A DNA stretch of 64,000 nt from an uncultured Alphaproteobacteria bacterium (GCA_903934325.1 CAIZNH010000039.1:124001-188000), one strand, 5' to 3'; positions 8,758 through 18,367 are shown, numbered from the stretch's first letter. The notes: generated from the letters alone by a model not told the origin. Numbers and translations are program-made.

Positions 8758-10695
8758 ATGCTCACCTTCTTCCGCCAATTCTTCCAGTCGAAGATCGGTC
8801 TGCCGATTTTCCTCGGCTTTCTGGTGCTGATGGCGCTCGCCTTTGCGGTGGCCGATATCACCGGCACGGGCAGCAGCTTCGGCACGGTCTCGGGCAATGA
8901 CAATATCGCGGTGGTGGGCGACGAGCCGATCGCCACGGGCGAGGTGGTGCTGGCGGCGAACAATGCGCTCGATCAGGTGCGCCAGCAGAACCCGGGCCTC
9001 GCCATGCCCGAATTCATCCGCGCCGGCGCCTTCGACGAAGTGCTGCGCCAGCTGATCGACCGCTTCGCCATTTCGCAATATGCCCGCAAATATGATCTCG
9101 CCGCGGGCGACAACCTCGTCAATTCCGAGATCCTCCAGATCCAGGCCTTCAAGTCGCTGGCGGGCGAGTTCGACGAGCAGACCTATCTCGCCGCTCTGCG
9201 CCAGCGCGGGCTGACCGATGCGACCTTCCGCAAGGATCTGGTGGCCGGCCTGCTGGAAGACCAGCTGCTCCTGCCCGCGCTCGCCGCGCCGCAGCTGCCG
9301 GAAAAGGTCGCACGTCAATATGCCGCACTGGTGCTCGAACGCCGCGTCGGCGAGATCGCGCTGATCCCGTCGAGCGCCTTTGCCCCGGCCGCAGCCCCGA
9401 CCGAGGCGCAGCTGACCGAATGGTACGGCGCCAATCGCAGCCTGTTCCTGCGGCCCGAGCGGCGCACCTTGCGCTTTGCGGTGTTCGGCACCGACAGCCT
9501 CAAGGTCAACGCCGCCGCCACCGAGGCCGAAATCGCCCCGCGCTACAAGAAGGACGCAGGCCTCTATCAGGCGCGCGAACGCCGCGCTGTCACCACCTTT
9601 GTCGTGCCCACCGAAGACGCGGCCAAGGCGCTTGCTGCCCGCATCCGCTCCGGCACTGCGCTCGAGGCCGCTGCCCGCGATGCCGGGTTCAGCGCCTCCA
9701 AGGCAGAACTGCGCACCCGCGAGGAGATGGCCACCGCCACCAGCTTCGCCTTTGCCGAAAACGCCTTCAAGGCCACCCAGGGCGGCGTGGTCGAGCCGGC
9801 CAAGGGCACGCTCGGCTGGTATGTCGCGCGGCTCGACAGCGTCGAGAAGATCCCGGCGCGCAGCCTTGCCGAAGTGCGCGGCGCGATTGCCGAGCAGATC
9901 GGCACGGAAAAGCGCAGCGCCGCCACCGCCGATCTCATCGCCGAGATCGAAAGCGAGATCGACGGGGGCACCGCGCTCGCCGAAGTCGCCAAGTCCTATG
10001 GCCTCAAGGTCGAAACCACGCCGGCCCTTCTCGGCAATGGTCAGGCCTATGGCCAGCCCAGTGTCCAGATCGTGCCGCAGCTTGCCCCCGTGCTCCAGAC
10101 CGCCTTCCAGATGGAAGAGAGCGAGCCGCAGCTGGCTGAAGTCGTGCCCGGCCAGCAATTCGTGATCTTCGAGGTCGCCCGCGTCGATGAAGCCGCCGCC
10201 CCGCCGCTCGCCGAAGTGCGCGCACAGGCCGAAGCCGGGTGGAAGCAGGCGCAGGGCGCCAAGCTGGCCCGCGCTGCGGCGGACCGCATCCTCGGCAAGG
10301 TGCGCGCCAAGACCGATCTGCGCGCCGCGCTCGGCGCCGAAGGCAAGCCCTTCGAGATCGAGCCGATCAATCTTGAACGCCGCGCGCTGATCGCCCAGCG
10401 CGGCCAGCGCATCCCGCCGCCGCTGGTGCTGATGTTCTCGATGGCCGAAGGCTCGGTCAAGCTGCTCGAAGGCCCGCGCAATATCGGCTGGTACATCGTC
10501 AGCCTCGACGAGATCGCCACCGATCCGGTCGACAAGGAACCCGGCCTGCTCCAGCAGACCCGCGGCCAGCTCGCCCCGACGGTGAGCGAGGAATATCGCC
10601 GCCAGGCCGCTGCCGCGATGCGCAAGGAACTGGGCACGACCCGCAACAACGCCGCCATCGATGCGGTGCGCAAGCAGCTTGCGGGCGAGCAATAG
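8758..10695 (+). CDS. PpiD-like membrane-anchored peptidyl-prolyl isomerase
   Basis: A 645-residue periplasmic folding factor of the SurA/PpiD type. A single N-terminal membrane anchor (about residues 13-33, LPIFLGFLVLMALAFAVADI) is followed by a SurA-like N-terminal chaperone domain (about 50-200). A parvulin/PPIC-like domain (about 250-370) contains TKGTLGWY-type sequence (AKGTLGWYVARLD) near its end. A second rotamase-like region and a helical tail follow. It would assist folding of outer-membrane and secreted proteins at the Sec exit site. It is the first gene of a plus-strand run, ending nine bases before trpE. Confidence 0.9.
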   Translation: MLTFFRQFFQSKIGLPIFLGFLVLMALAFAVADITGTGSSFGTVSGNDNIAVVGDEPIATGEVVLAANNALDQVRQQNPGLAMPEFIRAGAFDEVLRQLIDRFAISQYARKYDLAAGDNLVNSEILQIQAFKSLAGEFDEQTYLAALRQRGLTDATFRKDLVAGLLEDQLLLPALAAPQLPEKVARQYAALVLERRVGEIALIPSSAFAPAAAPTEAQLTEWYGANRSLFLRPERRTLRFAVFGTDSLKVNAAATEAEIAPRYKKDAGLYQARERRAVTTFVVPTEDAAKALAARIRSGTALEAAARDAGFSASKAELRTREEMATATSFAFAENAFKATQGGVVEPAKGTLGWYVARLDSVEKIPARSLAEVRGAIAEQIGTEKRSAATADLIAEIESEIDGGTALAEVAKSYGLKVETTPALLGNGQAYGQPSVQIVPQLAPVLQTAFQMEESEPQLAEVVPGQQFVIFEVARVDEAAAPPLAEVRAQAEAGWKQAQGAKLARAAADRILGKVRAKTDLRAALGAEGKPFEIEPINLERRALIAQRGQRIPPPLVLMFSMAEGSVKLLEGPRNIGWYIVSLDEIATDPVDKEPGLLQQTRGQLAPTVSEEYRRQAAAAMRKELGTTRNNAAIDAVRKQLAGEQ

Positions 10696-10703
10696 GCCAG
10701 GGC

Positions 10704-12224
10704 GTGACCGCAACCGGACTGCCTGAAAACGCCGCAGCTGCCACGGCCCTGCTCGCCTCCGGGCGCCCGGCGCTGGTATGGCGGCGGATCATTGCCGATA
10801 GCGACACGCCGGTTGGCGCGGCGCGGCGGCTGATCGTGCCGGGCCGCGGCGACTTCCTGCTCGAAAGCGTCGAGGGCGGCGAAGTGCGCGGGCGCTACTC
10901 GCTGCTCGGGCTCGATCCCGATCTGGTGTTCCGTGCGAGTGGCGAGAGCGCCGAGATCAACCGCGACTGGAAGCTCGACCGCGAAGCCTTTGCCCCGTGC
11001 GAAGGCAATGCCCTTGCCGCGCTGCGCGATCTTGCCGCAACCTGCCGCATCGATCCCATGCCCGAAGGCCTGCCGCCCGCGCTCGCCTGCCTCGTGGGCT
11101 ATCTCGGCTACGAGACCATCGGCCTTGTCGAGACCCTGCCGCGCGCGCCCGACAGTCCGCTCCAGCTGCCCGACATGCTGTTCGTGCGCCCCACGGTGAT
11201 CCTGGTGTTCGACGGGCTCACCAATGCGCTGTTCGCCATCGCTCCGATCTGGGAAGCGACTGACCCGGAAGCGTCGGTGGAACGCGCGGGCGAGCGGATA
11301 GATGCCGCCCTATCCCAGCTTGGCACCGCCATTCCGGCGGCAGACACCGCTGCCCTGCCCGATACCCTGCCCGATCTTTCTCCGGTGATCGCGGCCGATG
11401 ACTACAAGGCGATGGCGCTGGCGGCGAAGGACTACATTCTTGCAGGCGACATCTTTCAGGTGGTGCTGGCGCAGCGCTTCACCTGCCCCTTCCCGCTCCC
11501 CCCGCTGGCGCTCTATCGCGCATTGCGGCGGGTGAACCCCTCGCCTTTCCTCTATTTCCTCGATCTGCCCGGCTTCGCGCTGGTCGGCTCCAGCCCGGAA
11601 ATCCTTGTGCGCGTGAGAGAAGGCGAGGTCACTATCCGCCCGATCGCCGGAACCCGTCCTCGCGGGGCCACGCGCGAAGAGGACATCGCCAACGAAGCCT
11701 CCCTGCTGGCCGATCCCAAGGAGCGGGCCGAGCACCTGATGCTGCTCGATCTCGGACGCAATGATGTCGGACGCGTCGCGGCTGCAGGCACGGTCGAGGT
11801 CACCGACAGCTTCACCATCGAGCGCTACAGCCACGTGATGCACATCGTCAGCAATGTGGTGGGGCAGCTCGACACATCGAAGGACGCGCTCGATGCGCTC
11901 TTTGCGGGCTTCCCGGCAGGCACTGTCTCCGGCGCGCCCAAGATCCGCGCCTGCGAGATCATCGCGAGCCTCGAACCGGAAACCCGCGGCGCCTATGCCG
12001 GCGGCGTCGGCTATTTCGCGCCCGACGGCAGCCTTGATAGCTGCATCGTGCTGCGCACCGCCGTGGTGAAGGACGGGGTGATGCATGTGCAGGCGGGCGC
12101 GGGGATCGTCGCGGACTCAAATCCCGATTACGAACTCGCCGAATGCCGCGCCAAGGCCGGTGCGCTGATCGCCGCCGCGCGCGAGGCAGTGCGGGTCGCA
12201 GGCGAGCCGGGGTATGGCCAATGA
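10704..12224 (+). CDS. trpE: Anthranilate synthase component I
   Basis: A 506-residue chorismate-binding enzyme that works with TrpG to make anthranilate, the first committed step of tryptophan synthesis. The C-terminal chorismate-binding domain contains FQVVLAQRF, SPFLYFL, RPIAGTRPRGAT, LLDLGRNDVGRV and FPAGTVSGAPK, all signature blocks. The N-terminal region has the LLESVEGG element of the Trp-binding feedback site. The start is GTG, nine bases after ppiD. The stop overlaps the ATG of the next gene (ATGA). No attenuator peptide was seen upstream. Confidence 0.97.
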   Translation: MTATGLPENAAAATALLASGRPALVWRRIIADSDTPVGAARRLIVPGRGDFLLESVEGGEVRGRYSLLGLDPDLVFRASGESAEINRDWKLDREAFAPCEGNALAALRDLAATCRIDPMPEGLPPALACLVGYLGYETIGLVETLPRAPDSPLQLPDMLFVRPTVILVFDGLTNALFAIAPIWEATDPEASVERAGERIDAALSQLGTAIPAADTAALPDTLPDLSPVIAADDYKAMALAAKDYILAGDIFQVVLAQRFTCPFPLPPLALYRALRRVNPSPFLYFLDLPGFALVGSSPEILVRVREGEVTIRPIAGTRPRGATREEDIANEASLLADPKERAEHLMLLDLGRNDVGRVAAAGTVEVTDSFTIERYSHVMHIVSNVVGQLDTSKDALDALFAGFPAGTVSGAPKIRACEIIASLEPETRGAYAGGVGYFAPDGSLDSCIVLRTAVVKDGVMHVQAGAGIVADSNPDYELAECRAKAGALIAAAREAVRVAGEPGYGQ

Positions 12225-13321
12225 TCGCCGCCGCCATCCGTTCGCTGGCGCTGATGCTGGTGCTCGCCCTCGCTCTGCCGGGCCAAGCGCTCCGCGCCGA
12301 GGACTGGCGCGCACAGGCGAAAGAGCACAGCATTGCGATCAAGGATTTCCGCTTCGGCACGGGCGAGACCCTGCCTGAAGTGACCATGCACGCCCTCACG
12401 CTGGGGACCCCGCGCCGCAATGCGGCGGGCGAGATCGTCAATGCGGTGATGCTGCTCCACGGCACGGGCGGCGATGCCACCTCGCTGCTCCAGCCCCATT
12501 TCGGCGATCTGATGTTTGCGCGCGGAGCCCCGCTCGACATCACCAAGATGTTCGTCATCTCGCCAAGCAGCCTCGGCCACGGCAAGAGCAGCAAGCCGAG
12601 CGACGGGCTGCGACTCGCCTTCCCGCGTTACGACTATGACGACATGGTGCGCGCCCAGCACCGGATGTTGACCGAAGGCTTCGGCATTGCCCGGCTCGAC
12701 ATGATCATCGGCACTTCGATGGGCTGCATGCAGTCCTTCGTGTGGGGGCCGATGTACCCCGGTTTCGTGCGCCGCTATGTGCCGCTCGCCTGCAATGCGA
12801 TCCCGATTGCAGGGAGGAACCGGATGTTCCGCCAGATCGTGATCGACGGCTTCCGCAATGATCCGGCTTACGCGGGCGGCAATTACGCCGATCCGGCGGC
12901 CTTGAAGCAGGGTCAGGAAACCTTTGCCAACATGTCGCTGATCGCGGGCAGCAATCCCTACCGGATGCAGGCCGAAGCCCCGACGCTGGAGGCCGCGCAA
13001 AGCCTGCTCGCGGCGAGCAAGGCCCGCCTGCTGGCGCGCGCGGCCGATCCCAATGACACGATCTACCAGTATGATGCCTCGCGCAATTACAACCCGGCCC
13101 CGCGCCTTGGGGAGATCACCGCGCCGGTGCTGTGGATCAATTCGGCCGATGATTTCATCAATCCCGAGGGGCTTGGCGAACCCGAGGCGCTGGCAAAACG
13201 GATGCCGAACGCGCGCTTCGTGCTGATCCCGGCGAGCGCGGAGACCTATGGCCACGGCAGCCACAGCCGCCCGCAATTGTGGATGGAGCATTTGCTGCGC
13301 TTCATGGAGGAACATCCGTGA
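12221..13321 (+). CDS. Secreted alpha/beta-hydrolase (homoserine O-acetyltransferase-like fold)
   Basis: A 366-residue alpha/beta-hydrolase with an N-terminal signal peptide (about residues 1-25, IRSLALMLVLALALPGQALRA). The nucleophile elbow is GTSMGCMQS, with Ser as probable nucleophile. LLHGTGGDA forms the oxyanion-side loop. The C-terminal block has Asp in LWINSADDFINPEG and His in TYGHGSHSRP, completing a triad. Overall resemblance is to the MetX-like branch, but the signal peptide argues for a periplasmic enzyme of unknown substrate. It sits between trpE and trpG with four-base overlaps on both sides, so it is co-translated with the trp genes. Confidence 0.82.
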   Translation: MIAAAIRSLALMLVLALALPGQALRAEDWRAQAKEHSIAIKDFRFGTGETLPEVTMHALTLGTPRRNAAGEIVNAVMLLHGTGGDATSLLQPHFGDLMFARGAPLDITKMFVISPSSLGHGKSSKPSDGLRLAFPRYDYDDMVRAQHRMLTEGFGIARLDMIIGTSMGCMQSFVWGPMYPGFVRRYVPLACNAIPIAGRNRMFRQIVIDGFRNDPAYAGGNYADPAALKQGQETFANMSLIAGSNPYRMQAEAPTLEAAQSLLAASKARLLARAADPNDTIYQYDASRNYNPAPRLGEITAPVLWINSADDFINPEGLGEPEALAKRMPNARFVLIPASAETYGHGSHSRPQLWMEHLLRFMEEHP

Positions 13322-14166
13322 GGTCGGCGCTTTTCGCCCTCTCCGCCGTGCTGGTTCTTGCCGCCTGTTCGGAAGCGCCTGCGGGCGAGCCCGTGGTGCG
13401 CAGCCGCTTGGACGGAGCCAATCCGGCCGAGAGCGCCAGCCCCTCGCCCGAGCCGACTGCCCAGGCGGAATCGGCCTGTCGTTCGGTGACCTTCGAGGCA
13501 GTGCCGCTCACGGTCTGCACCGCCGATCCGGCAAAGCATCGGATCGACATGGCCAACGTAGGCCCGGACAAGCAGCCTTTCGGCTCGATCAGCGCCTTCG
13601 CCAAAAGCGTTGACGCGGGCGGCATCGCCTTTGCCATCAATGGCGGGATGTATGGCGATGACCTCAAACCCATTGGCTACTACGTCGAAAACGGCGAGCG
13701 GCTGAAGGAGCTGGATCGCGGGGATGGGGCCAAGGAAGGTGGCGGCAATTTCTACATGAAGCCCAACGGGGTGTTCTTCGGCTCGGGCGGCAGTTGGCGC
13801 GTGCTGGGCAGCAACACCTTTTTCGAGACTGTGGGCGATCGCCCGCAGTTCGGCACGCAATCGGGGCCGATGCTGCTGGTGGACGGCAAGCTCCACCCCG
13901 AGATCCAGGACGATGGCCCCTCCAAGGCCGTGCGCAACGGCGTGGGCGTGGATGCCAGCGGCAAGGCGCATTTCGTGATTTCCGATGCGCCGGTGAGCTT
14001 CGGGCAGTTGGCGCGCTTCTTCCGTGACGAACTCAAGGTGAAGAACGCGCTCTATCTCGACGGGGCGATCTCCAGCCTGTGGGACCCGGCGAGGGGCCGC
14101 ATGGACAAGGGCCGCGTTGGTCCGATCATTGTTGTGACGAAGCAAGAGGGTAAGACGCCGGAATGA
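13318..14166 (+). CDS. Lipoprotein with phosphodiester glycosidase (NAGPA-like) domain
   Basis: A 282-residue probable lipoprotein. It starts VRSALFALSAVLVLAAC, giving a short signal peptide with lipobox LAAC, then an Ala/Pro/Ser-rich linker to about residue 50. The remaining domain resembles the phosphodiester glycosidase family (PF09992; NAGPA/YigE-like): INGGMYGDD near residue 105, FYMKPNGVFF, QSGPMLLVDGKLHP, and the C-terminal LYLDGAISSLWDP. Substrate unknown. The GTG start overlaps the hydrolase stop (GTGA), and the stop overlaps the trpG start (ATGA). It is a second non-trp gene embedded in the trp cluster. Confidence 0.8.
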   Translation: MRSALFALSAVLVLAACSEAPAGEPVVRSRLDGANPAESASPSPEPTAQAESACRSVTFEAVPLTVCTADPAKHRIDMANVGPDKQPFGSISAFAKSVDAGGIAFAINGGMYGDDLKPIGYYVENGERLKELDRGDGAKEGGGNFYMKPNGVFFGSGGSWRVLGSNTFFETVGDRPQFGTQSGPMLLVDGKLHPEIQDDGPSKAVRNGVGVDASGKAHFVISDAPVSFGQLARFFRDELKVKNALYLDGAISSLWDPARGRMDKGRVGPIIVVTKQEGKTPE

Positions 14167-14774
14167 TTCTCGTCATCGACAATTACGACAGCTTCACCTT
14201 CAATCTCGTCCATTACCTGATGGGGCTGGGGGCCGAGGTGCGCGTCGAGCGCAATGACGCGCTGACCGCTTCGCAAGCGCTGCGGACCAATGCGGCGGGT
14301 TTTCTCATCTCGCCCGGCCCCTGCACGCCTACGCAAGCGGGGATCAGCTTGGATCTGGTCGCTGCCTGTGCCGATGCGGGCAAGCCGCTGATGGGCGTGT
14401 GCCTCGGTCATCAGGCGATCGGCCAGCATTTCGGCGGCACGGTGCAGCGCGGCGGATTGATGCACGGCAAGACCTCGCCTGTCACCCATGACGGGACGGG
14501 GGTGTTCCAAGGCCTCCCCAGTCCCTTCATCGCCACGCGCTATCACAGCCTCGAAGTGGTGGATGTACCCGCAGAGCTGGTGGCCAACGCCCATGCCGAG
14601 ACGCCGGGGGCCGATCATCCGAGCGTCATGGGCTTCCGCCATGCGCAACTGCCGATCCATTCGGTGCAGTTCCACCCCGAAAGCATCGCCACCGAGCATG
14701 GCCACGCGCTCCTCGCCAATTTCGTCCGTCTGTGCGGGCTGGAGCCGGTGATGCCGGCAAGGCTCTCGGCATGA
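14163..14774 (+). CDS. trpG: Anthranilate synthase component II (glutamine amidotransferase)
   Basis: A 203-residue class I glutamine amidotransferase that supplies ammonia to TrpE. It starts MILVIDNYDSFTFNLVHYL, the standard TrpG opening. The nucleophile Cys is in GVCLGHQAIG, and the catalytic His-Glu pair in SVQFHPESI. It might be shared with p-aminobenzoate synthase, as in other bacteria, but the location beside trpD and trpC supports TrpG. It overlaps the upstream lipoprotein gene and the downstream trpD by four bases each. Confidence 0.96.
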   Translation: MILVIDNYDSFTFNLVHYLMGLGAEVRVERNDALTASQALRTNAAGFLISPGPCTPTQAGISLDLVAACADAGKPLMGVCLGHQAIGQHFGGTVQRGGLMHGKTSPVTHDGTGVFQGLPSPFIATRYHSLEVVDVPAELVANAHAETPGADHPSVMGFRHAQLPIHSVQFHPESIATEHGHALLANFVRLCGLEPVMPARLSA

Positions 14775-15763
14775 GCGCCCTGCCCGACATCACCACGCCG
14801 CTCAGCGAGACGGAGGCCGAAGCCGCTTTCGGCGTGCTGCTCGACGGCGCGCCATCCGAACAGGAGATCGCCGACTTCCTCGTAGCGCTCTCCGCGCGCG
14901 GCGAGACGTCTGACGAGATCGCCGGCGCGGCACGGGCCTTGCGCTCAAGGCTGATCCCCATCGATGCTCCCGAGGGCGCAATCGACGTCTGCGGCACGGG
15001 GGGCGACGGGCACCACACGCTCAATGTCTCGACCGCCGTCAGCCTCGTCGTCGCGGCTTGCGGCGTGCCGGTGGCCAAGCACGGCAACCGCGCGGCATCG
15101 TCAAAGGCAGGCGCGGCGGACACGCTGGAGGCCCTCGGCCTCGACATGGACGCAGCCGGACGCACGGCGGAAAAGACGCTGGCCGAAATCGGCATCTGCT
15201 TCCTTTTCGCCAAGAACCATCACCCCGCCATGGCGCGCATCCAGCCCATCCGGGTGCGGATCGGCCAGCGCACGATCTTCAACCTGATGGGCCCGCTCTC
15301 CAACCCGGCCAAGGTGACCAGCCAGCTGATCGGCATCGCGCGCCCCGCCTATGTCCCGATCTATGCCGGCGCCATGGCACGGCTCGGCACGGGCAAATCG
15401 CTGATCGTTTCGGGGGACGAGGGGCTCGATGAACTGAGCCTTGCAGGCGGCAATGAAGTCGCCGTGGTGACGGGCAATGCCTTCACCATGGAGCGCATCG
15501 ACGCTGCCACCGCCGGCCTGCCGCACGCGCCGATCGATGCGATCCGCGGCAATGATGCGAAGTATAATGCCTCGGCGCTGAAGGCGCTGCTGATCGGCAC
15601 CCCCGGGCCATACCGGGACGCGGTGCTGTTCAATGCCGCTGGCGCGCTGACCGTGGCGGGGCGCGGGCAAAGCTGGCCCGAACGCGCAGCAATGGCCGCC
15701 GAAGCGCTCGATTCCGGCAAGGCGCTCGATCTCCTCCTGCGCTGGATCGCCATGGCAAAGTGA
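14771..15763 (+). CDS. trpD: Anthranilate phosphoribosyltransferase
   Basis: A 330-residue enzyme transferring phosphoribose from PRPP to anthranilate. Signature blocks are [20 protein letters not shown] (PRPP/Mg binding), [20 protein letters not shown], and [19 protein letters not shown] with [13 protein letters not shown]. The ATG that overlaps the trpG stop (ATGA) was chosen; upstream in-frame codons lie inside trpG. The stop is one base before the trpC ATG. Confidence 0.97.
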   Translation: MSALPDITTPLSETEAEAAFGVLLDGAPSEQEIADFLVALSARGETSDEIAGAARALRSRLIPIDAPEGAIDVCGTGGDGHHTLNVSTAVSLVVAACGVPVAKHGNRAASSKAGAADTLEALGLDMDAAGRTAEKTLAEIGICFLFAKNHHPAMARIQPIRVRIGQRTIFNLMGPLSNPAKVTSQLIGIARPAYVPIYAGAMARLGTGKSLIVSGDEGLDELSLAGGNEVAVVTGNAFTMERIDAATAGLPHAPIDAIRGNDAKYNASALKALLIGTPGPYRDAVLFNAAGALTVAGRGQSWPERAAMAAEALDSGKALDLLLRWIAMAK

Positions 15764-15764
15764 C

Positions 15765-16559
15765 ATGAACAAGCTCGAAGAAATCTGCGCCACCAAGCGC
15801 GAAGAAGTCGTCGCCCGCAAGGCCGCCGCCACCACCGCCGCGCTCGAAGCCGCCGCCGCCGGACAAACGGCCCCGCGCGGGTTCGAGGCTGCGCTGCGTG
15901 CGCGGGCCACGGGCGGCTCCTATGCCCTGATTGCCGAGATCAAGAAGGCGAGCCCCTCCAAAGGCCTGATCCGCGCCGATTTCCGCCCGGCCGATCACGC
16001 CGCCGCCTACGAGGCGGGCGGCGCCGCATGCCTCTCGGTGCTCACCGACGCGCCCTATTTTCAGGGCCACGAGGATTATCTCGTCGCCGCACGCGCCGTC
16101 TGCAAGCTGCCGGTGCTGCGCAAGGACTTCATGGTCGATCCGTGGCAATGCCTCGAAGCGCGCGCCATCGGAGCCGACGCGATCCTCATCATCGTCGCCG
16201 CGCTGGAGGACAGCCGGATGGCCGAGATCGAAGCCGCAGCGCGCCAATATGGCATGGACGTTCTGGTCGAAGTGCATGACGAGGCCGAGATGGAGCGCGC
16301 CGCGCGCGTGCTTCAATCGCGCCTGATCGGGGTCAACAACCGCGATCTCAAGACCTTCACCACCAGCCTCGCCACCACGGAACACCTCGCCCCGCTCGCG
16401 CCGCAAGGCACGCTGCTGGTGGGCGAAAGCGGGATCAATTCCCACAGCGATTGCCAGCGTCTCGAAGCCTGCGGCGTGCGCACCTTCCTTGTGGGCGAGA
16501 GCCTGATGCGCGCTGACGATATTGCGAGTGCCACGCGGGCGCTGCTGGGGACAGAATAG
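15765..16559 (+). CDS. trpC: Indole-3-glycerol phosphate synthase
   Basis: A 264-residue TIM-barrel enzyme closing the indole ring of CdRP. It carries [15 protein letters not shown] with the catalytic Lys, [33 protein letters not shown] and the phosphate-binding [11 protein letters not shown]. It is monofunctional; there is no TrpF fusion and no trpF, trpB or trpA nearby, so the last pathway steps must be encoded elsewhere. It is the last of the trp genes in this block. Confidence 0.97.
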   Translation: MNKLEEICATKREEVVARKAAATTAALEAAAAGQTAPRGFEAALRARATGGSYALIAEIKKASPSKGLIRADFRPADHAAAYEAGGAACLSVLTDAPYFQGHEDYLVAARAVCKLPVLRKDFMVDPWQCLEARAIGADAILIIVAALEDSRMAEIEAAARQYGMDVLVEVHDEAEMERAARVLQSRLIGVNNRDLKTFTTSLATTEHLAPLAPQGTLLVGESGINSHSDCQRLEACGVRTFLVGESLMRADDIASATRALLGTE

Positions 16560-16567
16560 CACAACAC

Positions 16568-16632
16568 CCGTTCGCCTCGAGCGCAGTCGAGAGGCCTGTG
16601 CGGGGTGTCTCGACTTCGCTCGACACGAACGG
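16568..16632. repeat. REP-like extragenic palindrome
   Basis: CCGTTCG (16568-16574) and CGAACGG (16626-16632) form the ends of a 65-base inverted repeat. Inside are two smaller hairpins built on TCGAG/CTCGA-type sequence, including GTGTCTCGACTTCGCTCGACAC. Such CGTTCGTGTCGAG...-type palindromes are common, dispersed, extragenic elements in sphingomonad genomes (recalled, not checked). It fills the trpC-moaC spacer and could end or stabilise the trp transcript. Confidence 0.65.
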
Positions 16633-16645
16633 CTAGAGGGGACGA

Positions 16646-17119
16646 ATGAACAAGCTAACCCACCTCGGCGAAGATGGCTCGGCCCACATGGTCGATGTCG
16701 GCGGCAAGGCCGAAACGCACCGGCGCGCGGTCGCCAGCGGGCGGATCACCATGTCGCCAGAGGTGCTCGAAGCCATCCGCGCCGGCAATGCCCCCAAGGG
16801 CGACGTGCTGGGCACAGCGCGCATCGCCGGGATCATGGCGGCCAAGCGCACGGGCGAGCTGATCCCGCTGTGCCACCCGCTCGGGCTGGAAGCGGTGAAT
16901 ATCGACTTCGATTACGAAGAGGGCGCGATCCGGGCCACGGCCACGGCCTCGCTGACAGGCAAGACGGGCGTCGAAATGGAAGCGATGACAGCCGTTTCCA
17001 TCGCACTCCTCACAATCTACGACATGGCAAAAGCGCTCGACAAGGGCATGGTCATTTCCGAGGTGCGCCTGATGGCCAAGTCCGGCGGCAAGTCGGGCGA
17101 CTGGAAAGCCGCAGTTTGA
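16646..17119 (+). CDS. moaC: Cyclic pyranopterin monophosphate synthase
   Basis: A 157-residue MoaC, acting with MoaA in the first step of molybdenum cofactor synthesis. It begins [21 protein letters not shown] and carries [22 protein letters not shown], the conserved substrate-binding block, and [21 protein letters not shown] with KGMVI. The start is ATG with GAGGGGA upstream. Its TGA overlaps the TTG start of moeA, indicating coupled translation of two cofactor genes. Confidence 0.97.
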   Translation: MNKLTHLGEDGSAHMVDVGGKAETHRRAVASGRITMSPEVLEAIRAGNAPKGDVLGTARIAGIMAAKRTGELIPLCHPLGLEAVNIDFDYEEGAIRATATASLTGKTGVEMEAMTAVSIALLTIYDMAKALDKGMVISEVRLMAKSGGKSGDWKAAV

Positions 17120-18297
17120 ACGCGCCGCTGGCACTGGAGGAAGCGCAGGCCCGCCTGCTGGCGCTCGCCCCCGTGCTGCCCGCAGAATCCATCGCCACCG
17201 AAGCCGCGCTCGGGAGGGTGCTGGCTCAAGACCTCCACGCAAACCGCACCCAGCCCCCCGCCGATCTCTCCGCGATGGATGGCTATGCGCTGGGGCCGAG
17301 CGACGGCCCCTGGGCGCTGGTGGGCGAAAGCCGCGCGGGCGCGCCCTTTGCGGGCGTCATCGCTCCGCAGGAATGCGTGCGCATCTCGACCGGCGCCAAT
17401 GTGCCCGAGGGCGGAACCCGCGTGCTGCTTCAGGAAGATGCGAGCGTCACAGACGGCATGGTTACCGCCAGCGAAGTGCCGCCCACCGGTCGCCATATCC
17501 GCCTGCGCGGGTTTGATTTTCATGGCGGTGATCTGCTGCTCCCCCGCGGCACGCGCCTCAACGCAGGTCGCATCGCGCTGGCGCTGTCAGGCGGGCATGG
17601 ATCGGTGAGCGTCACCCGCCCCGTGCGCGTGGCCGTGCTCGATAGCGGGGACGAGCTCAGCGCCGATCCCGCAAACTGCCTCCCCCACCAGATCCCCGCC
17701 AGCAATGGTGCGATGATTGCCGCGATGCTCGCGCCCTTGGGCTGCGAGGTGCTGCGGCTCGGTCCGGTGGGCGACGATATGGCCGCATTGGAAGCCGCGC
17801 TGGCACGGGCCGAGGGGGCGGATATCCTCGTCACCTCGGGCGGGGCATCGGTCGGCGATCATGATCTGATCAAGCCCGCACTCGCCAATTGGGGCGCCGA
17901 GACAGCCTTCTGGCGCGTGGCGATCAAGCCGGGCAAGCCGCTGCTGGTCGCCACACGGGGCACGCAGGTGATCCTCGGCCTGCCGGGCAATCCGGTATCG
18001 AGCTTCGTCACCGCCTTCCTCTTTGCCCTGCCGCTGGTGCGCGCGCTGCAAGGCGATGGTGCGCCCCTGCCCGCCGCGCTGATCATGCAGGCGGGCGAGC
18101 CCCTGCCCGCGATCGGTCCGCGCCGCGAATTCCTGCGCGCGGTGATCGAAGGCGGTGCAGTGCGGCTTGCCGGTTCGCAGGATTCCTCCGCGCTGTCCGC
18201 ACTCGCCGCTGCCGATTGCCTGATCGACCGGGCGGCCCATGCGCCTGCGGCTGAGGCGGGTGAGGCCTTGCGGGTGTTTCCGCTCCGGATTGGCTGA
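17116..18297 (+). CDS. moeA: Molybdopterin molybdenumtransferase
   Basis: A 393-residue MoeA that inserts molybdate into adenylylated molybdopterin. It has [10 protein letters not shown] near the N-terminus, [11 protein letters not shown], the MoCF-like domain with [18 protein letters not shown], and [19 protein letters not shown] followed by the beta-rich C-terminal domain. The proposed start is TTG, overlapping the moaC stop as TTGA. It fits the family N-terminus ([14 protein letters not shown]); no ATG or GTG in this frame fits better. The frame stays open upstream inside moaC but is not coding there. Confidence 0.94.
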   Translation: MNAPLALEEAQARLLALAPVLPAESIATEAALGRVLAQDLHANRTQPPADLSAMDGYALGPSDGPWALVGESRAGAPFAGVIAPQECVRISTGANVPEGGTRVLLQEDASVTDGMVTASEVPPTGRHIRLRGFDFHGGDLLLPRGTRLNAGRIALALSGGHGSVSVTRPVRVAVLDSGDELSADPANCLPHQIPASNGAMIAAMLAPLGCEVLRLGPVGDDMAALEAALARAEGADILVTSGGASVGDHDLIKPALANWGAETAFWRVAIKPGKPLLVATRGTQVILGLPGNPVSSFVTAFLFALPLVRALQGDGAPLPAALIMQAGEPLPAIGPRREFLRAVIEGGAVRLAGSQDSSALSALAAADCLIDRAAHAPAAEAGEALRVFPLRIG

Positions 18298-18352
18298 AAC
18301 GCTTGGCTTCGCTGTCCAGCGCGCTTGACTCGCGTTCCATGGTTGCCTAATT

Positions 18353-18367
18353 GTTCCTTGTTCGTTC
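18353..18367 (+). promoter_or_regulatory. SOS (LexA) box upstream of lexA
   Basis: GTTCCTTGTTCGTTC is an exact GTTC-N7-GTTC, the direct-repeat operator recognised by alphaproteobacterial LexA. It lies 141 bases before the lexA ATG, in the 210-base moeA-lexA spacer. It would let LexA repress its own gene until DNA damage triggers self-cleavage. The motif is exact; function follows from known family behaviour. Confidence 0.8.

Noticed and set aside
8620-10713. A 697-codon antisense frame opposite ppiD
   Set aside because: It is low-complexity, Gly/Arg/Ala-rich and mirrors the codons of the real gene; no family resemblance.
16522-17115. N-terminal extension of moeA inside moaC
   Set aside because: The frame is open but encodes Arg/His-rich sequence antagonistic to the moaC frame; MoeA similarity begins only after the moaC stop.
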